DNA of 64,000 bases from a virus, in the IMG/VR virus record IMGVR_UViG_3300042562_003539, positions 1 to 64,000 of that record. One strand, written 5' to 3'. Positions 16,344 through 24,784 of the stretch are shown here, piece after piece. The translations under genes and the position numbers were made by a program. Position 1 is the first letter of the stretch. Every line of letters begins with the position of its first letter. Below the pieces are notes generated by a model. That model was given only the letters and a program-made list of their open reading frames with translations. It made no database searches and was not told the origin of the DNA.

Positions 16344-17345
16344 TTACATGCCTGAAAGTTCTTTCAGGAAGTCGTCATCGGCTAGATCATCGCTTGGTTT
16401 TGATTCTTCTTTAGCAACAGAAGGAGTGCTGCTGACAACCAATTCTTCTCGAACTGTCTCAACGACTTTAGGCTTGGAAGGAGTAGCAGAGCCTGCGTTC
16501 CTGAATTCATCAAGTTCGCTATCGGTGCCACTTGCATCACCTTCTTTGACCATACCAAGATGAACACGAAGTGCGTGCTTGAGTTCATCTTGCGTTTTAA
16601 CTACACGAAGAGCCTGAAGATCATGGATGTTTTCCAACCACGACTTCAATTCATCGAGACTTCCAGCTGGTGTTGGTTCTTCAAACTTACTATTGTCATA
16701 GTTGGGGTATTCAGCGCCACCTCCACCTTTAACAACTTTCTTGACAACTCTAAAGTCACGTCCATCCCTTGGATGAGTAATGTCACCCAATGGTTTTTCT
16801 CCAGCGGCTTCATCCCCACGCATTGCACGAATAATCTTAGAATGAGTCGTTTTACCACAAGAATAAATCTTAGGGCCAACATTCTTTTTGATGTTGCCAT
16901 CTTTATCCTTTTCAGATCGAACAATTACATTGTAATAGTATCGTTCGACAGGCTTGATTGCTCTTGCCTGATTCTGAAGGTCTTCTTGTTCTTTGCCATG
17001 TTTTCCTTCAGATTTTTGCCACAAATCTGAATAGTACTTGCAAATGATACAGTCGCCCATCCAACGCTCGCCCTTATCCGTTTGCACTAAATTGCGAGGG
17101 CAATGATAGGTTTTCTTTTGGCGAGTAGATGGATTATTCAATGTGTGAACACGAGTTGCACACCATACAACTCCGCCTTTTTTTCGTGGCATAATACGCA
17201 TAATTACAAAGCCATCACGATCAGGCATCTTGACAAACTTTTCAAGATAATCACCACTGTTTCCAGCGGCAACACCTTCTTCAGAGACTCTTTTAGCCTC
17301 TTTGTTAATCTCATTCAAATCCAGTGGTTCAAAGTCTAGTGACAT
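16344..17345 (-). CDS. ssb: gp32-like single-stranded DNA-binding protein
   Basis: A 333-residue gp32-type protein. It has the basic N-terminal self-assembly region, an OB-fold core with the zinc ligand pattern His67-Cys82-Cys99-Cys102 (T4 gp32 uses His-Cys-Cys-Cys), the RYYYNVIVRSEKD strand and the PKIYSCGKT segment, and an acidic C-terminal tail ending DDLADDDFLKELSGM that recruits replication proteins. It would protect ssDNA and organise the replisome and recombination proteins. Start follows CGAGGAC. It lies between two intrinsic terminators, so its transcript is likely monocistronic with partial read-through to uvsX. Confidence 0.9.
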   Translation of the reverse strand: MSLDFEPLDLNEINKEAKRVSEEGVAAGNSGDYLEKFVKMPDRDGFVIMRIMPRKKGGVVWCATRVHTLNNPSTRQKKTYHCPRNLVQTDKGERWMGDCIICKYYSDLWQKSEGKHGKEQEDLQNQARAIKPVERYYYNVIVRSEKDKDGNIKKNVGPKIYSCGKTTHSKIIRAMRGDEAAGEKPLGDITHPRDGRDFRVVKKVVKGGGGAEYPNYDNSKFEEPTPAGSLDELKSWLENIHDLQALRVVKTQDELKHALRVHLGMVKEGDASGTDSELDEFRNAGSATPSKPKVVETVREELVVSSTPSVAKEESKPSDDLADDDFLKELSGM

Positions 17346-17367
17346 AGTGTCCTCGTTGTAAAAAGTA

Positions 17368-17401
17368 AAAGTGACGGTAGCCTCATCAGCCCCGTCACTT
17401 T
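17368..17401 (-). terminator. Intrinsic terminator upstream of ssb
   Basis: AAAGTGACGG (17368-17377) pairs with CCGTCACTTT (17392-17401), loop of 14 bases, followed on the - strand by TTTTACTTTTT. It would end transcripts coming from the gene at 17450. A weak GATAAT -10-like box just upstream could instead make it a leader hairpin. Confidence 0.65.
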
Positions 17402-17449
17402 ATTATCGACAAAAATCACTAAGACTTTAATGAATTTTGAAAAATATTT

Positions 17450-17902
17450 TTATTTTTTATTTATATCAAAATTTTCACTAGCTGCTTCTGCAAGATCATT
17501 TGCTACTTTTTCCATGCTTAAAGCCTTTTCGTGAAGGGCGTCCATCTTTTCCTTCATGGTTTTGTAGCCTTCTGATTCTAATTTATCATTGATATTCTTG
17601 CGGTTAGACTGTTCGTTTTCGTACTCTTGCTCTAAATTCTTCAAAATTTCCAAATTATGCTTTAATTTTTCACTTATTTTCTTTTCTCTTTCTGCCTGCC
17701 TAATTTTAGCCAATTCAGCATTTCCCGGCAGGGCAGGTGGTGTGTATCCGTATTCTATCTTGTGCATTTCTCTCTCTTTACTTCTTTCGTTCTCGACCAA
17801 TTTTCTCTCTCTTCTTATTTCTTCTCTTTGTTCTAAAACTTTCTTTCTAACAGATTCTTCACGAACCTTACGCTTTTCTATTTGCTTTCTTGATAGTGAC
17901 AT
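17450..17902 (-). CDS. Highly charged coiled-coil protein
   Basis: A 150-residue protein made almost wholly of charged helices (KQIEKRKVREESVRKKVLEQ...), broken once by a Pro/Gly turn (YGYTPPALPGN, about 51-61). A long coiled coil is likely. AAGGAG precedes the ATG. It is three bases downstream of the previous gene and ends at a terminator. No enzyme motif; a scaffold or adaptor role is possible. Confidence 0.6.
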   Translation of the reverse strand: MSLSRKQIEKRKVREESVRKKVLEQREEIRRERKLVENERSKEREMHKIEYGYTPPALPGNAELAKIRQAEREKKISEKLKHNLEILKNLEQEYENEQSNRKNINDKLESEGYKTMKEKMDALHEKALSMEKVANDLAEAASENFDINKK

Positions 17903-17905
17903 ATG

Positions 17906-18682
17906 TCATCTCCTTCTCAAATCAGGCATACCCGGATCATTGGATGATTTGCCCCAATAAAGATTTCCACCATCTTTTTCTTCTGGGGTTTCAGAAAAAT
18001 TTAATTCTCTATCAGCAACAAGATTAATATTGGCTGGCACAAAATAAATGTCTGAAACAACCTGCTCACGCCCAGTATCATCCTGCACAACAAACATTTC
18101 TCCGACACCTGTTGGCGATGGACGTTTTTCAGTTATTGGATATTTCTTATTGACCGTAAATTTCAAATTCTTCTGTTTTGCTTGATGTAAATGCAATGCT
18201 TCTGGCAAAAAAACCATTACGTCAACAAATCTTTTGACAGATTTATTATTATTGTTTTTCACATTGTGAGGATGGGTAGCAGCGGCTGAAAGCTGCTGTG
18301 CTGGCATATTTGAGCTACTTGGCTGAAATTCCGTTACCGTATATTGCTGTTGTGTTGATGGGGCTGATAGTTGCTGTAATTCTTCAACAGCAATGAATGA
18401 TGAATCTTCACCAGCCCCATCAAAAGAAAACTTTTTATTTTTTATGATAATTCCACTTTTTGATTCTTTGAAACTTATAAATTTTTTGGTTAACTCATAA
18501 ATCTCAACATCAATGATAAGAATATCTCTTCTTGCCATCTGTGCCATGATAGAAGCTGCTACTTTTTCAACAGGCACATCGTCAAATGGATCGCCAACCT
18601 TTTTCTTAAAAGTTTTTGTTTCTTCCTTATTATATTCACCATCAATTTTTTCATAATAGTGATAACAGCACTCAAATCCCAC
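17906..18682 (-). CDS. Hypothetical protein with Gln/Ser-rich middle
   Basis: A 258-residue protein starting with GTG at 18682 after a strong AGGAGG. An N-terminal alpha/beta part (to about 100) is followed by a low-complexity linker rich in Gln, Ser, Ala and Asn (about 105-150, includes STQQQYT and HNVKNNNNKS) and a C-terminal beta-rich part. No family is recognised. It is co-transcribed with the coiled-coil gene. Confidence 0.55.
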   Translation of the reverse strand: MGFECCYHYYEKIDGEYNKEETKTFKKKVGDPFDDVPVEKVAASIMAQMARRDILIIDVEIYELTKKFISFKESKSGIIIKNKKFSFDGAGEDSSFIAVEELQQLSAPSTQQQYTVTEFQPSSSNMPAQQLSAAATHPHNVKNNNNKSVKRFVDVMVFLPEALHLHQAKQKNLKFTVNKKYPITEKRPSPTGVGEMFVVQDDTGREQVVSDIYFVPANINLVADRELNFSETPEEKDGGNLYWGKSSNDPGMPDLRRR

Positions 18683-18725
18683 AAATACCTCCTGTCCACT
18701 CCATTAAATTAGTCTAAAATTTTAT

Positions 18726-19355
18726 TTATTTTTGTAAAATTCCAGTTCCATTGCGAGTTGAAAAAATGATTGGCTCTCTATTTTTACTAAAAGCAAATGC
18801 ATTAAAAGCTTCTTTTGTTGGTTCGTGATAAATAATATTTTCACAAACCATTATACCATTTTCACTTAGGTGCGGCCAGAAAAATTCCATATATTCAAGT
18901 TGCTTATCATATGCTTGCTCCATCGTGATTATAATCATATCATAAGGTTTTGATAAATTTTTATCAAGTAAATCATCATAAATCGTACCAAAATGAAAAA
19001 CTATTGGACCCTTGAAGTATTTTTTAATATTCCTTTGACCAATTTTTGAAGAAAAATAATAATCTTTTTTATTTTCACGAAAAGCTAAAAATTTTTCTAC
19101 AGTTTTACAAGAAATCATAAAGCATCCAGAAAACAGACCCAAATCAAAACCAACTTCCAACAAAGATTTAGGCTCTAAGTACTTACCAAGATGATAATAA
19201 AAAGCAGTAAATTTTGGATCAGAATAAGATGGTGATTTTCTAGAATCCTCATTAATCATACAGAATCGATCAAGCAATAACTTACCACTAATTAATTCTT
19301 TTTTCAAATGAACATCTACATCCAACTTAAGTTTTTTCAAATCAATTTGTTTCAT
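18726..19355 (-). CDS. Class I SAM-dependent methyltransferase-like protein
   Basis: A 209-residue protein. SLLEVGFDLGLFSGCF near residues 63-78 matches motif I of Rossmann-fold methyltransferases, although the usual GxGxG is relaxed. IVFHFGTIYDDL and PYDMIIITMEQAYD fit motifs II-IV, and HLSENGIMVCENI fits the post-motif strand seen in glycan and small-molecule methyltransferases. It is divergent from the sugar gene at 19382 with 26 bases between starts. A role in O-methylating sugars is inferred from context. Confidence 0.6.
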   Translation of the reverse strand: MKQIDLKKLKLDVDVHLKKELISGKLLLDRFCMINEDSRKSPSYSDPKFTAFYYHLGKYLEPKSLLEVGFDLGLFSGCFMISCKTVEKFLAFRENKKDYYFSSKIGQRNIKKYFKGPIVFHFGTIYDDLLDKNLSKPYDMIIITMEQAYDKQLEYMEFFWPHLSENGIMVCENIIYHEPTKEAFNAFAFSKNREPIIFSTRNGTGILQK

Positions 19356-19381
19356 AAAATTTCACTCTTATATTAGAATAG

Positions 19382-20209
19382 ATGTCAGACTTACATATTT
19401 ATTTTGAAACAGGAGCCATTGGAGACACAGGACTAAATCTGTGCAGGGCTAATATTGCCATGTGTGCCATTGGTCACGATGCATCAATAATCCATACATC
19501 ACCAATTTTTAAATCACATGGAAAAGAAACAAAAACAAATCCTAATGTAAAAGTTATACTTGAAAGATGCAAATTTATCAAAAAAATTGAATATGATGTT
19601 GATTATAATGAAAAAAATTCATTTTATTTCAGCAAAAAATATAATTGTCAAATTTATCAACCAATGCTCACACGAGACGAACACGACATAAAAGAATGGA
19701 TTGATTTAAAAGACTTTACACCAGAAATTAATACAAAAAATAAAATAGCAGTTCTTCAACCAGTAAGTATCGATCTAAAGCCACAGCAATTTATAGATTG
19801 GTATATACCAATATGGGACAGATGCATAGGATTATTACATGAAAAAGGCTATGATATTTACATGGTTGGTGGGCAAAATGATCCGATAGAAAAAACAATG
19901 AAAAAAGAAAGTATTGAAAAAACAAAAAATAAAATTGGATCTTGGTCGATATTAGAAGCATTGGCATTTACAATTTATCGTGCTGATATTGTTCTTGCTT
20001 GTGACAGTTGGGCTGCTATCTGGGGACCAGCAGCGAAAATTCCAACATTCACCGCATGGGGCTATAGAATGGAAAACAATATTGATTTTTGGGTTACTGG
20101 ATTTCTTGGAAATAGAAATTATTACAAATACGGTTGGAGTTCACAAAAAGAATACTGTGACGCATACTTAGCGGGATGTTTGAGTGATCATCTAGCTGGG
20201 GGTAAATAA
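19382..20209 (+). CDS. GT9-like (heptosyltransferase-fold) glycosyltransferase
   Basis: A 275-residue GT-B-type protein. The second half carries GT9 features: a PVSIDLKPQQ strand-loop, YDIYMVGGQNDP, then ADIVLACDSWAAIWGPAAKIP, which takes the place of the DTGPMHLAAALGTP donor-site motif of heptosyltransferases. The first half (ETGAIGDTGLNLCRAN) resembles the GT9 Gly-rich acceptor loop. Donor could be ADP-heptose, given hldE at 2-3.5 kb, but other NDP-sugars are possible. One base separates it from glf, suggesting one sugar operon. Confidence 0.65.
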   Translation: MSDLHIYFETGAIGDTGLNLCRANIAMCAIGHDASIIHTSPIFKSHGKETKTNPNVKVILERCKFIKKIEYDVDYNEKNSFYFSKKYNCQIYQPMLTRDEHDIKEWIDLKDFTPEINTKNKIAVLQPVSIDLKPQQFIDWYIPIWDRCIGLLHEKGYDIYMVGGQNDPIEKTMKKESIEKTKNKIGSWSILEALAFTIYRADIVLACDSWAAIWGPAAKIPTFTAWGYRMENNIDFWVTGFLGNRNYYKYGWSSQKEYCDAYLAGCLSDHLAGGK

Positions 20210-20210
20210 A

Positions 20211-21335
20211 ATGCCTGAATTTGACTTTATGATTGTGGGATCAGGATTCTTTGGTGCCACTTTTGCAAGAAAAGCAACAGATGCTGGCAAAAAGTGCCTT
20301 GTAATTGATAAAAACAATCACATTGCTGGCGCAACATATGATCGAAAATGGGACAATGGCATTATTGTAAGTGAATATGGAGCGCACATATTCCACACTC
20401 AAAGCGAAGAAGTCTGGGACTTCATTAATAAATTCACAACAATTATGCCTTTCACAAACAAACCAAAAGTTTTATCTAAAGGAAATGTTTATTCATTCCC
20501 AATTAACATGATGACTCTTCATCAATTATGGGGAGTTATCAATCCAGAAGAAGCATACCGTAAACTGCAAGATGTGCGGATACCATGCGAAAATCCTAGA
20601 AACTTTGAAGAATGGGCTTTAGACAGAGTTGGCAAGGAAATCTATGAATTATTCTTTTATGGATACACTAAAAAACAATGGATGAAAGAACCTAGAGATC
20701 TTCCAGCCTCAATAATTCAGAGACTGCCAATAAGACTTACTTATGAAGAAAATTATTTCACAACAAAATATCAAGGCATTCCAAATGAAGGATATTCAGC
20801 AACAATAAAAAATATGCTTGATGGAATTAAAACAGAACTCAATACTGATTTTTTTACAATTAGAAACAAATGGCGTGATTATGCCAAACATCTGATCTAC
20901 ACAGGACCAATAGATAAGTTTTACGACTATGAGTTTGGATCTTTGGAATACAACACTTTAAGATTTGAACACAAAAAAATGCATGGCGACTATCAAGGGA
21001 ATGCTGTGTTTAATCATGTAGACATGTCTGTGCCACATATCAGGACAATAGAGCATAAGCATTTTTACAAAAACAATCCAAAACATTATGAAGTCAAGCT
21101 GCAATCGAAAGAAGAAACTGTTGTCTCATATGACATTCCAGTTGCATTTAAAGATCATCCCGAACCTTACTATCCAATCAGAGATGATAAAAACAGCGAA
21201 CTATACAATAAGTACGCAGATCTTAAAACAAACCACAAAGAAATCACTTTTGGAGGAAGGCTTGGTGAATATAAATATCTGGACATTGACCAGACAATTG
21301 CTTCAGCATTAACTAAGTTTAAAACATTTGTGTAG
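20211..21335 (+). CDS. glf: UDP-galactopyranose mutase
   Basis: A 374-residue UGM, normal length. FMIVGSGFFGATFA is the FAD-binding loop; YGAHIFHT, FFYGYTKKQW, RLPIRLTYEENYF, YTGPIDKFYDYEFGSLEY and GRLGEYKYLDIDQ follow in the order known for bacterial Glf proteins, including the Arg and Tyr residues that bind UDP-Gal. It converts UDP-galactopyranose to UDP-galactofuranose, the donor for galactofuranose in surface glycans. It sits downstream of a GT9-like gene. All key motifs appear intact. Confidence 0.95.
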   Translation: MPEFDFMIVGSGFFGATFARKATDAGKKCLVIDKNNHIAGATYDRKWDNGIIVSEYGAHIFHTQSEEVWDFINKFTTIMPFTNKPKVLSKGNVYSFPINMMTLHQLWGVINPEEAYRKLQDVRIPCENPRNFEEWALDRVGKEIYELFFYGYTKKQWMKEPRDLPASIIQRLPIRLTYEENYFTTKYQGIPNEGYSATIKNMLDGIKTELNTDFFTIRNKWRDYAKHLIYTGPIDKFYDYEFGSLEYNTLRFEHKKMHGDYQGNAVFNHVDMSVPHIRTIEHKHFYKNNPKHYEVKLQSKEETVVSYDIPVAFKDHPEPYYPIRDDKNSELYNKYADLKTNHKEITFGGRLGEYKYLDIDQTIASALTKFKTFV

Positions 21336-21365
21336 AGAGGCTAAACCAACAAGGTTAACCTCTCT
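21334..21365. terminator. Probable terminator after glf
   Basis: AGAGAGG (21334-21340) pairs with CCTCTCT (21359-21365), extended by a further three A-T pairs across one mismatch. The stem spans the glf stop and the stop of the small - strand frame. No T tract follows, so strength is uncertain. Confidence 0.45.
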
Positions 21366-21474
21366 GTCTCGATTTCAAGTTTTTAATTAAACTTATTTGA
21401 ATTGCCTTTGAAAAGTGCCTCAAAGCATCCTTTTCCTGCATTAAGGTTTCAGGTATTACATAATGATCCGACAT
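21355..21474 (-). CDS. Possible small protein of 39 residues
   Basis: A short frame (MSDHYVIPETLMQEKDALRH..., basic end KSRQRG) fills most of the 203-base gap between glf and the next GT9-like gene. Composition looks protein-like, and it ends in the hairpin shared with glf. The ribosome site is weak. Function unknown. Confidence 0.4.
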   Translation of the reverse strand: MSDHYVIPETLMQEKDALRHFSKAIQISLIKNLKSRQRG

Positions 21475-21538
21475 CCATACAGACAGCCTGAACTTTTATA
21501 ATTGTAATACCGAGGTAGTAAAAAGAGACAATATATAT

Positions 21539-22489
21539 ATGTTTCCTTATGTTAAGAAAAAACAAATTGAACCAATAAGTCTAAAAGAACACTTTCTGAG
21601 AAGAAATAAGGTTTTAATTAAAAGAAAGTATGGTGGTCATGGTGATATCATCATGCAAAGAATGATGTTTGAAGATTTTCAAAAACACATGCCAGAAATA
21701 GAATTAACCTACACATGTCCTAAATTATATAAAGATTTTGCAAATAATCACCCATTTGCAAAATGGGTGCCTATAGAAGAAATCAATGAAAGAGATTATG
21801 GCATTATTTTTGACATAAGCACAGCTTGTCGTGTTCATGAAAGTAAAATGGGCGGGAGAAATACTGACCATCGCAGTGACATATGGGCGAAAAGTTGTGG
21901 TGTAGAACTTACGAATCACAACTGTCACATGGAAATTAATGATGTAGATCTTTATAAAAAATTTATTGAAGAACTTAATCCACAAAAACTGCCAACTGTT
22001 TTATTCGCAACTCAATCAACAAAAGACAATTTCGGCCAAGCTAAAAGTCTGCCAGAAAAAACTACCTACCAAACAATAAGCAAACTCAAAGAGCTTGGGT
22101 TCTTTGTTTTTACAATTCACAAAGAGCCAATTGAAATATTCACACTAACAAATACTGTTCAATTTATTAATATAGAACTTTCTGCTTGGGCAGGATTGAC
22201 AGCAGCAGCAGATTATGTCATATCGATTGACACAGGAACATTTCATCTTGCTGGAGCTTTAAAAAAACCATTAGTAGGAATTTTTTCATTTACCGATGGA
22301 AAAGTATACGGTAAATATTACAAATTCACATTGGTTCAAAGACATCGTGACAATGGCAATTGGGATTGTGGTCCATGCTATAATTGCACAATCTGTCCAA
22401 AATCAAAAGAAATTATAAAACCTTGTATGAGCGATATTAGATTTGAAGAAATAATCGATGCTTTTCAAAAAGAATGTAAAGCTAATTGA
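21539..22489 (+). CDS. GT9-family glycosyltransferase (heptosyltransferase-like)
   Basis: A 316-residue GT9-type enzyme. KYGGHGDIIMQRMMFEDF near residue 30 is the family's G-D-x-x-x acceptor-side loop, and SAWAGLTAAADYVISIDTG followed by TFHLAGALKKPLVGIF is the donor-site motif (DTG-x-x-H-L-A-G). A Cys-rich stretch near the end (CGPCYNCTICPKSKEI) is unusual and could bind metal. GT9 enzymes normally use ADP-heptose, which the hldE product of this phage could help supply. The ATG at 21539 follows an AT-rich stretch with a -10-like TATAAT at 21498. It overlaps the deaminase gene end by eight bases. Confidence 0.82.
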   Translation: MFPYVKKKQIEPISLKEHFLRRNKVLIKRKYGGHGDIIMQRMMFEDFQKHMPEIELTYTCPKLYKDFANNHPFAKWVPIEEINERDYGIIFDISTACRVHESKMGGRNTDHRSDIWAKSCGVELTNHNCHMEINDVDLYKKFIEELNPQKLPTVLFATQSTKDNFGQAKSLPEKTTYQTISKLKELGFFVFTIHKEPIEIFTLTNTVQFINIELSAWAGLTAAADYVISIDTGTFHLAGALKKPLVGIFSFTDGKVYGKYYKFTLVQRHRDNGNWDCGPCYNCTICPKSKEIIKPCMSDIRFEEIIDAFQKECKAN

Positions 22490-23378
22490 CATCTACCGCT
22501 TTCTTTAACCAAACATTATCTAAATCAAATTCACGAATTTTAATTCCAGACATTAAAATTATATCTTGTCTCATTTTATTTGTTTCATCGTTTTCCGTAA
22601 TAGAACCAACTCTCTTGGCATAAATTATTTCATTTATGCCAAAATTGATAATTCTCTGCAAGCAATTAACGCATGGAGTTCCTGTTATGTATATTTTAGA
22701 TCCACCTATGGTAAGTGGATTTGTGGTACAGTTCAAAATGGCATTCTCTTCTGCGTGAATCATCCATAATCTTTTTTTATCTCTTATTTTATAAGGAATT
22801 TTGCTCTTATCCGATCCACGAATTGTCGCATTATATCCAGTTCCAATAATATGATTTTGACTGGTAACGATCACAGATCCATGTCTAATATCAGGATCAT
22901 CTGATCTTAAAGAAACATCAAATGCTATGTTTAGAAAGTATTCATCAAAAGTAGGCCTTTCAATTTTCCCAATAGAATAATTATTTAAAAAGCATCTTCT
23001 GCAATATTCAAGAAAAACATCATCTGTGAAACTACCTCGCATAATACTTAAATTTTTATGTATCCAACGAACATTCCCTTCAATATATCCAAGGGAACGA
23101 TCTATCATGTCTAAAAAGACAGAAGAAAAATCACCTTCTAAATCAAATGAATTAAATTCTAATGGCATTCCAGACAGGCTACATTTTCCGTTTTGATTCA
23201 GAAATAAATTCCACAAATATTGCGGTGACAAATCAAAAGGTATTTTTTTGCCTATCGTATTTTTCTTCAAGTTGTCAACATAAACAAGTGGCAAATCTCC
23301 ACATTGTCTTTTTTCATCATTGCCAAGAACAGGAATATCATTGCTGATAAATCCTGTCAAATCATTATTTTCTACCAT
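22482..23378 (-). CDS. dCMP deaminase fused to an HNH-like N-terminal domain
   Basis: A 298-residue protein. Residues 145-298 are a deoxycytidylate deaminase: HAEENAI (208-214) and TPCVNC (234-239) provide the zinc ligands and catalytic Glu. Residues 50-132 match small HNH-like phage domains: LWNLFLNQNGKCSLSG, FLDMIDRSLGYIEGNV, then RWIHKNLSIMRGSF. Such domains normally have SLDRID-x-x-x-GY-x-x-GNVxWVHK; the pattern is kept, but nuclease residues may be degenerate. Ordinary dCMP deaminases are about 150-190 residues. It would make dUMP for ThyX; the N-terminal half may bind nucleic acid. It lies after the GNAT gene on a common promoter. Start follows GAGG. Confidence 0.85.
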   Translation of the reverse strand: MVENNDLTGFISNDIPVLGNDEKRQCGDLPLVYVDNLKKNTIGKKIPFDLSPQYLWNLFLNQNGKCSLSGMPLEFNSFDLEGDFSSVFLDMIDRSLGYIEGNVRWIHKNLSIMRGSFTDDVFLEYCRRCFLNNYSIGKIERPTFDEYFLNIAFDVSLRSDDPDIRHGSVIVTSQNHIIGTGYNATIRGSDKSKIPYKIRDKKRLWMIHAEENAILNCTTNPLTIGGSKIYITGTPCVNCLQRIINFGINEIIYAKRVGSITENDETNKMRQDIILMSGIKIREFDLDNVWLKKAVDVN

Positions 23379-23395
23379 TAGATCCTCAACATGTC

Positions 23396-23899
23396 CTATG
23401 CATTCTTCTTAGCCTTATAGTTTCTTTTCACAATATTTTTTTTGACTTCATTCATATCAAGAACGAATTCATAAGCATCGTGAAGTGGACCAAAATAATT
23501 TTTACGAACCTTTATTGCAGTAAAACTAATTGCCTTTAAAAATTGATGACAATTTAAGTTTTGATCACTGACAATCACATTTATTTTATTTCTCGGACCT
23601 TGTGTTGAAGATCTAATTTTTGTTATCAAATATTGGATCATGCGATTCCCATAGCCCTTACGACACATTTTGGGATCAACAGCCAAACTTATAACATTAT
23701 AACAATTTTTACCCAAACTGAAAATAAGATACCCAATTATATTATGATCTTTTTCAATAACAAGACCAACATTGTCTTTATTTTTAAGACAAATATCAAA
23801 ATCCCTTTCATCCCAAGGAAAAGGAAAACATTGATTTTCTATCTCAATGATTGAAGAAATGTCGCTTTGCAGTATCCATCGCATCGTCGGTTCTGACAT
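23396..23899 (-). CDS. GNAT-family N-acetyltransferase (RimI-like)
   Basis: A 167-residue GNAT protein. The family pattern is clear: IEIENQCFPFPWDERDF (alpha1-alpha2), NIIGYLIFS (beta4), ISLAVDPKMCRKGYGNRMI (motif A, acetyl-CoA pyrophosphate loop R-x-x-G-x-G), and FLKAISFTAIKVRKNYFG (motif B). It resembles RimI, which acetylates protein N-termini, but the target here is unknown. ATG 23899 is preferred because AAGGGG lies nine bases upstream; a good promoter follows further up. It heads a two-gene operon with the dCMP deaminase. Confidence 0.82.
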   Translation of the reverse strand: MSEPTMRWILQSDISSIIEIENQCFPFPWDERDFDICLKNKDNVGLVIEKDHNIIGYLIFSLGKNCYNVISLAVDPKMCRKGYGNRMIQYLITKIRSSTQGPRNKINVIVSDQNLNCHQFLKAISFTAIKVRKNYFGPLHDAYEFVLDMNEVKKNIVKRNYKAKKNA

Positions 23900-23921
23900 G
23901 TTATGTCCCCTTCCTAGAGAC

Positions 23922-23949
23922 AATATACAAAATAAATAATTTAAGTCAA
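23922..23949 (-). promoter_or_regulatory. Sigma-70-like promoter for GNAT/dCMP deaminase operon
   Basis: On the - strand: TTGACT, 16 bases, TATATT, ending 23 bases before the GNAT ATG. Confidence 0.55.
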
Positions 23950-23951
23950 TC

Positions 23952-24455
23952 TTATTTTAAATAATCTTCAAATGTGCAAGAATTTTTATTAGCATCGGTT
24001 TTATTAGCATCGGTATCGTAAATATCACGATTAAGAACTTTCATTTCTTGTCTTAAAGAATGACCTCTATTTTGTACATTTTCATGATTCTTGTCCCATG
24101 CTTTCAAATGAGCCTTAATATGCCCGACAACTTCTTTCCTATCAATAACATGTCTTTTTGCAGCAACAACATCAACATTTGCTGTTGAATAAGCCTTGGC
24201 ATAATTATCTGAATTTCCAGCGTCTTTTGATTCAATGAATCTCAAACTATAAATCGCTTCCGAATCAACTTCTGCAATCAATAATTCTTTCTGAGCATAT
24301 TCCAGTTGTTTACCCAAATAATCAACCCATCCATATTCTTTGCTCATATATTCTGGGAGATTATTTTCATTATATTTCATGTTATCAGGGTCGAGAATAA
24401 TCTCTTTGCCCTGAACTGTTACTCGAACTTTTTCCAAAGGTGCATCAATGGCCAT
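23952..24455 (-). CDS. Helical charged protein, possible UvsY-type mediator
   Basis: A 167-residue acidic/charged protein with a short beta start (EKVRVTVQGKEIILDP) and long helices after residue 40. Position and general build (long helices, 140-170 residues, beside replication genes) recall recombination mediators such as UvsY, but no diagnostic motif is seen, so this is only a suggestion. ATG 24455 is chosen for GGAGAG nine bases upstream. It overlaps the small gene before it by eleven bases. Confidence 0.5.
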   Translation of the reverse strand: MAIDAPLEKVRVTVQGKEIILDPDNMKYNENNLPEYMSKEYGWVDYLGKQLEYAQKELLIAEVDSEAIYSLRFIESKDAGNSDNYAKAYSTANVDVVAAKRHVIDRKEVVGHIKAHLKAWDKNHENVQNRGHSLRQEMKVLNRDIYDTDANKTDANKNSCTFEDYLK

Positions 24456-24606
24456 ATAATGACTCTCCAATAAAAAAACAAGCCTTATCAGCAGTAAAAT
24501 AACTACGATCAAATTGATCTGGAGGATGACCTCCATCAGGACCAAGTCCATATTTAGGACTATTATAGATTTTAGCAACATCATTTATGTTTTCAAACTG
24601 TCTCAC
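24445..24606 (-). CDS. Small hypothetical protein
   Basis: A 53-residue protein starting at GTG 24606 with GAGGG eight bases upstream (MRQFENINDVAKIYNSPKYG..., ending CFFIGESLYGH). It fills the gap between two genes on the same strand and overlaps the next start by eleven bases. Composition is protein-like, with Gly/Pro turns. Function unknown. Confidence 0.5.
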   Translation of the reverse strand: MRQFENINDVAKIYNSPKYGLGPDGGHPPDQFDRSYFTADKACFFIGESLYGH

Positions 24607-24608
24607 AA

Positions 24609-24782
24609 TTATCCCTCAAATTGCTGACCATTAATTGTCAAACTTACCTTGTTGGGATGGATAGTACGAATAATATTGGCGGCTTCTTGCGGAGAATTAG
24701 CCTCAACTTCGTCAACCAAAACTTGAGTTGGATGATTGACATATTCATTCAGAACATTTTCAAAAACTTTATATTTAGCCAT
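24609..24782 (-). CDS. Small hypothetical protein downstream of the DnaB-like helicase
   Basis: A 57-residue protein (MAKYKVFENVLNEYVNHPTQ...KVSLTINGQQFEG) with alternating strands and a helix. GAGGC lies upstream of the ATG. It starts two bases after the helicase stop and its own stop lies two bases before the next start, so all are probably one transcript. Small, beta-alpha-beta-like; not recognised. Confidence 0.55.
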   Translation of the reverse strand: MAKYKVFENVLNEYVNHPTQVLVDEVEANSPQEAANIIRTIHPNKVSLTINGQQFEG

Positions 24783-24784
24783 TT

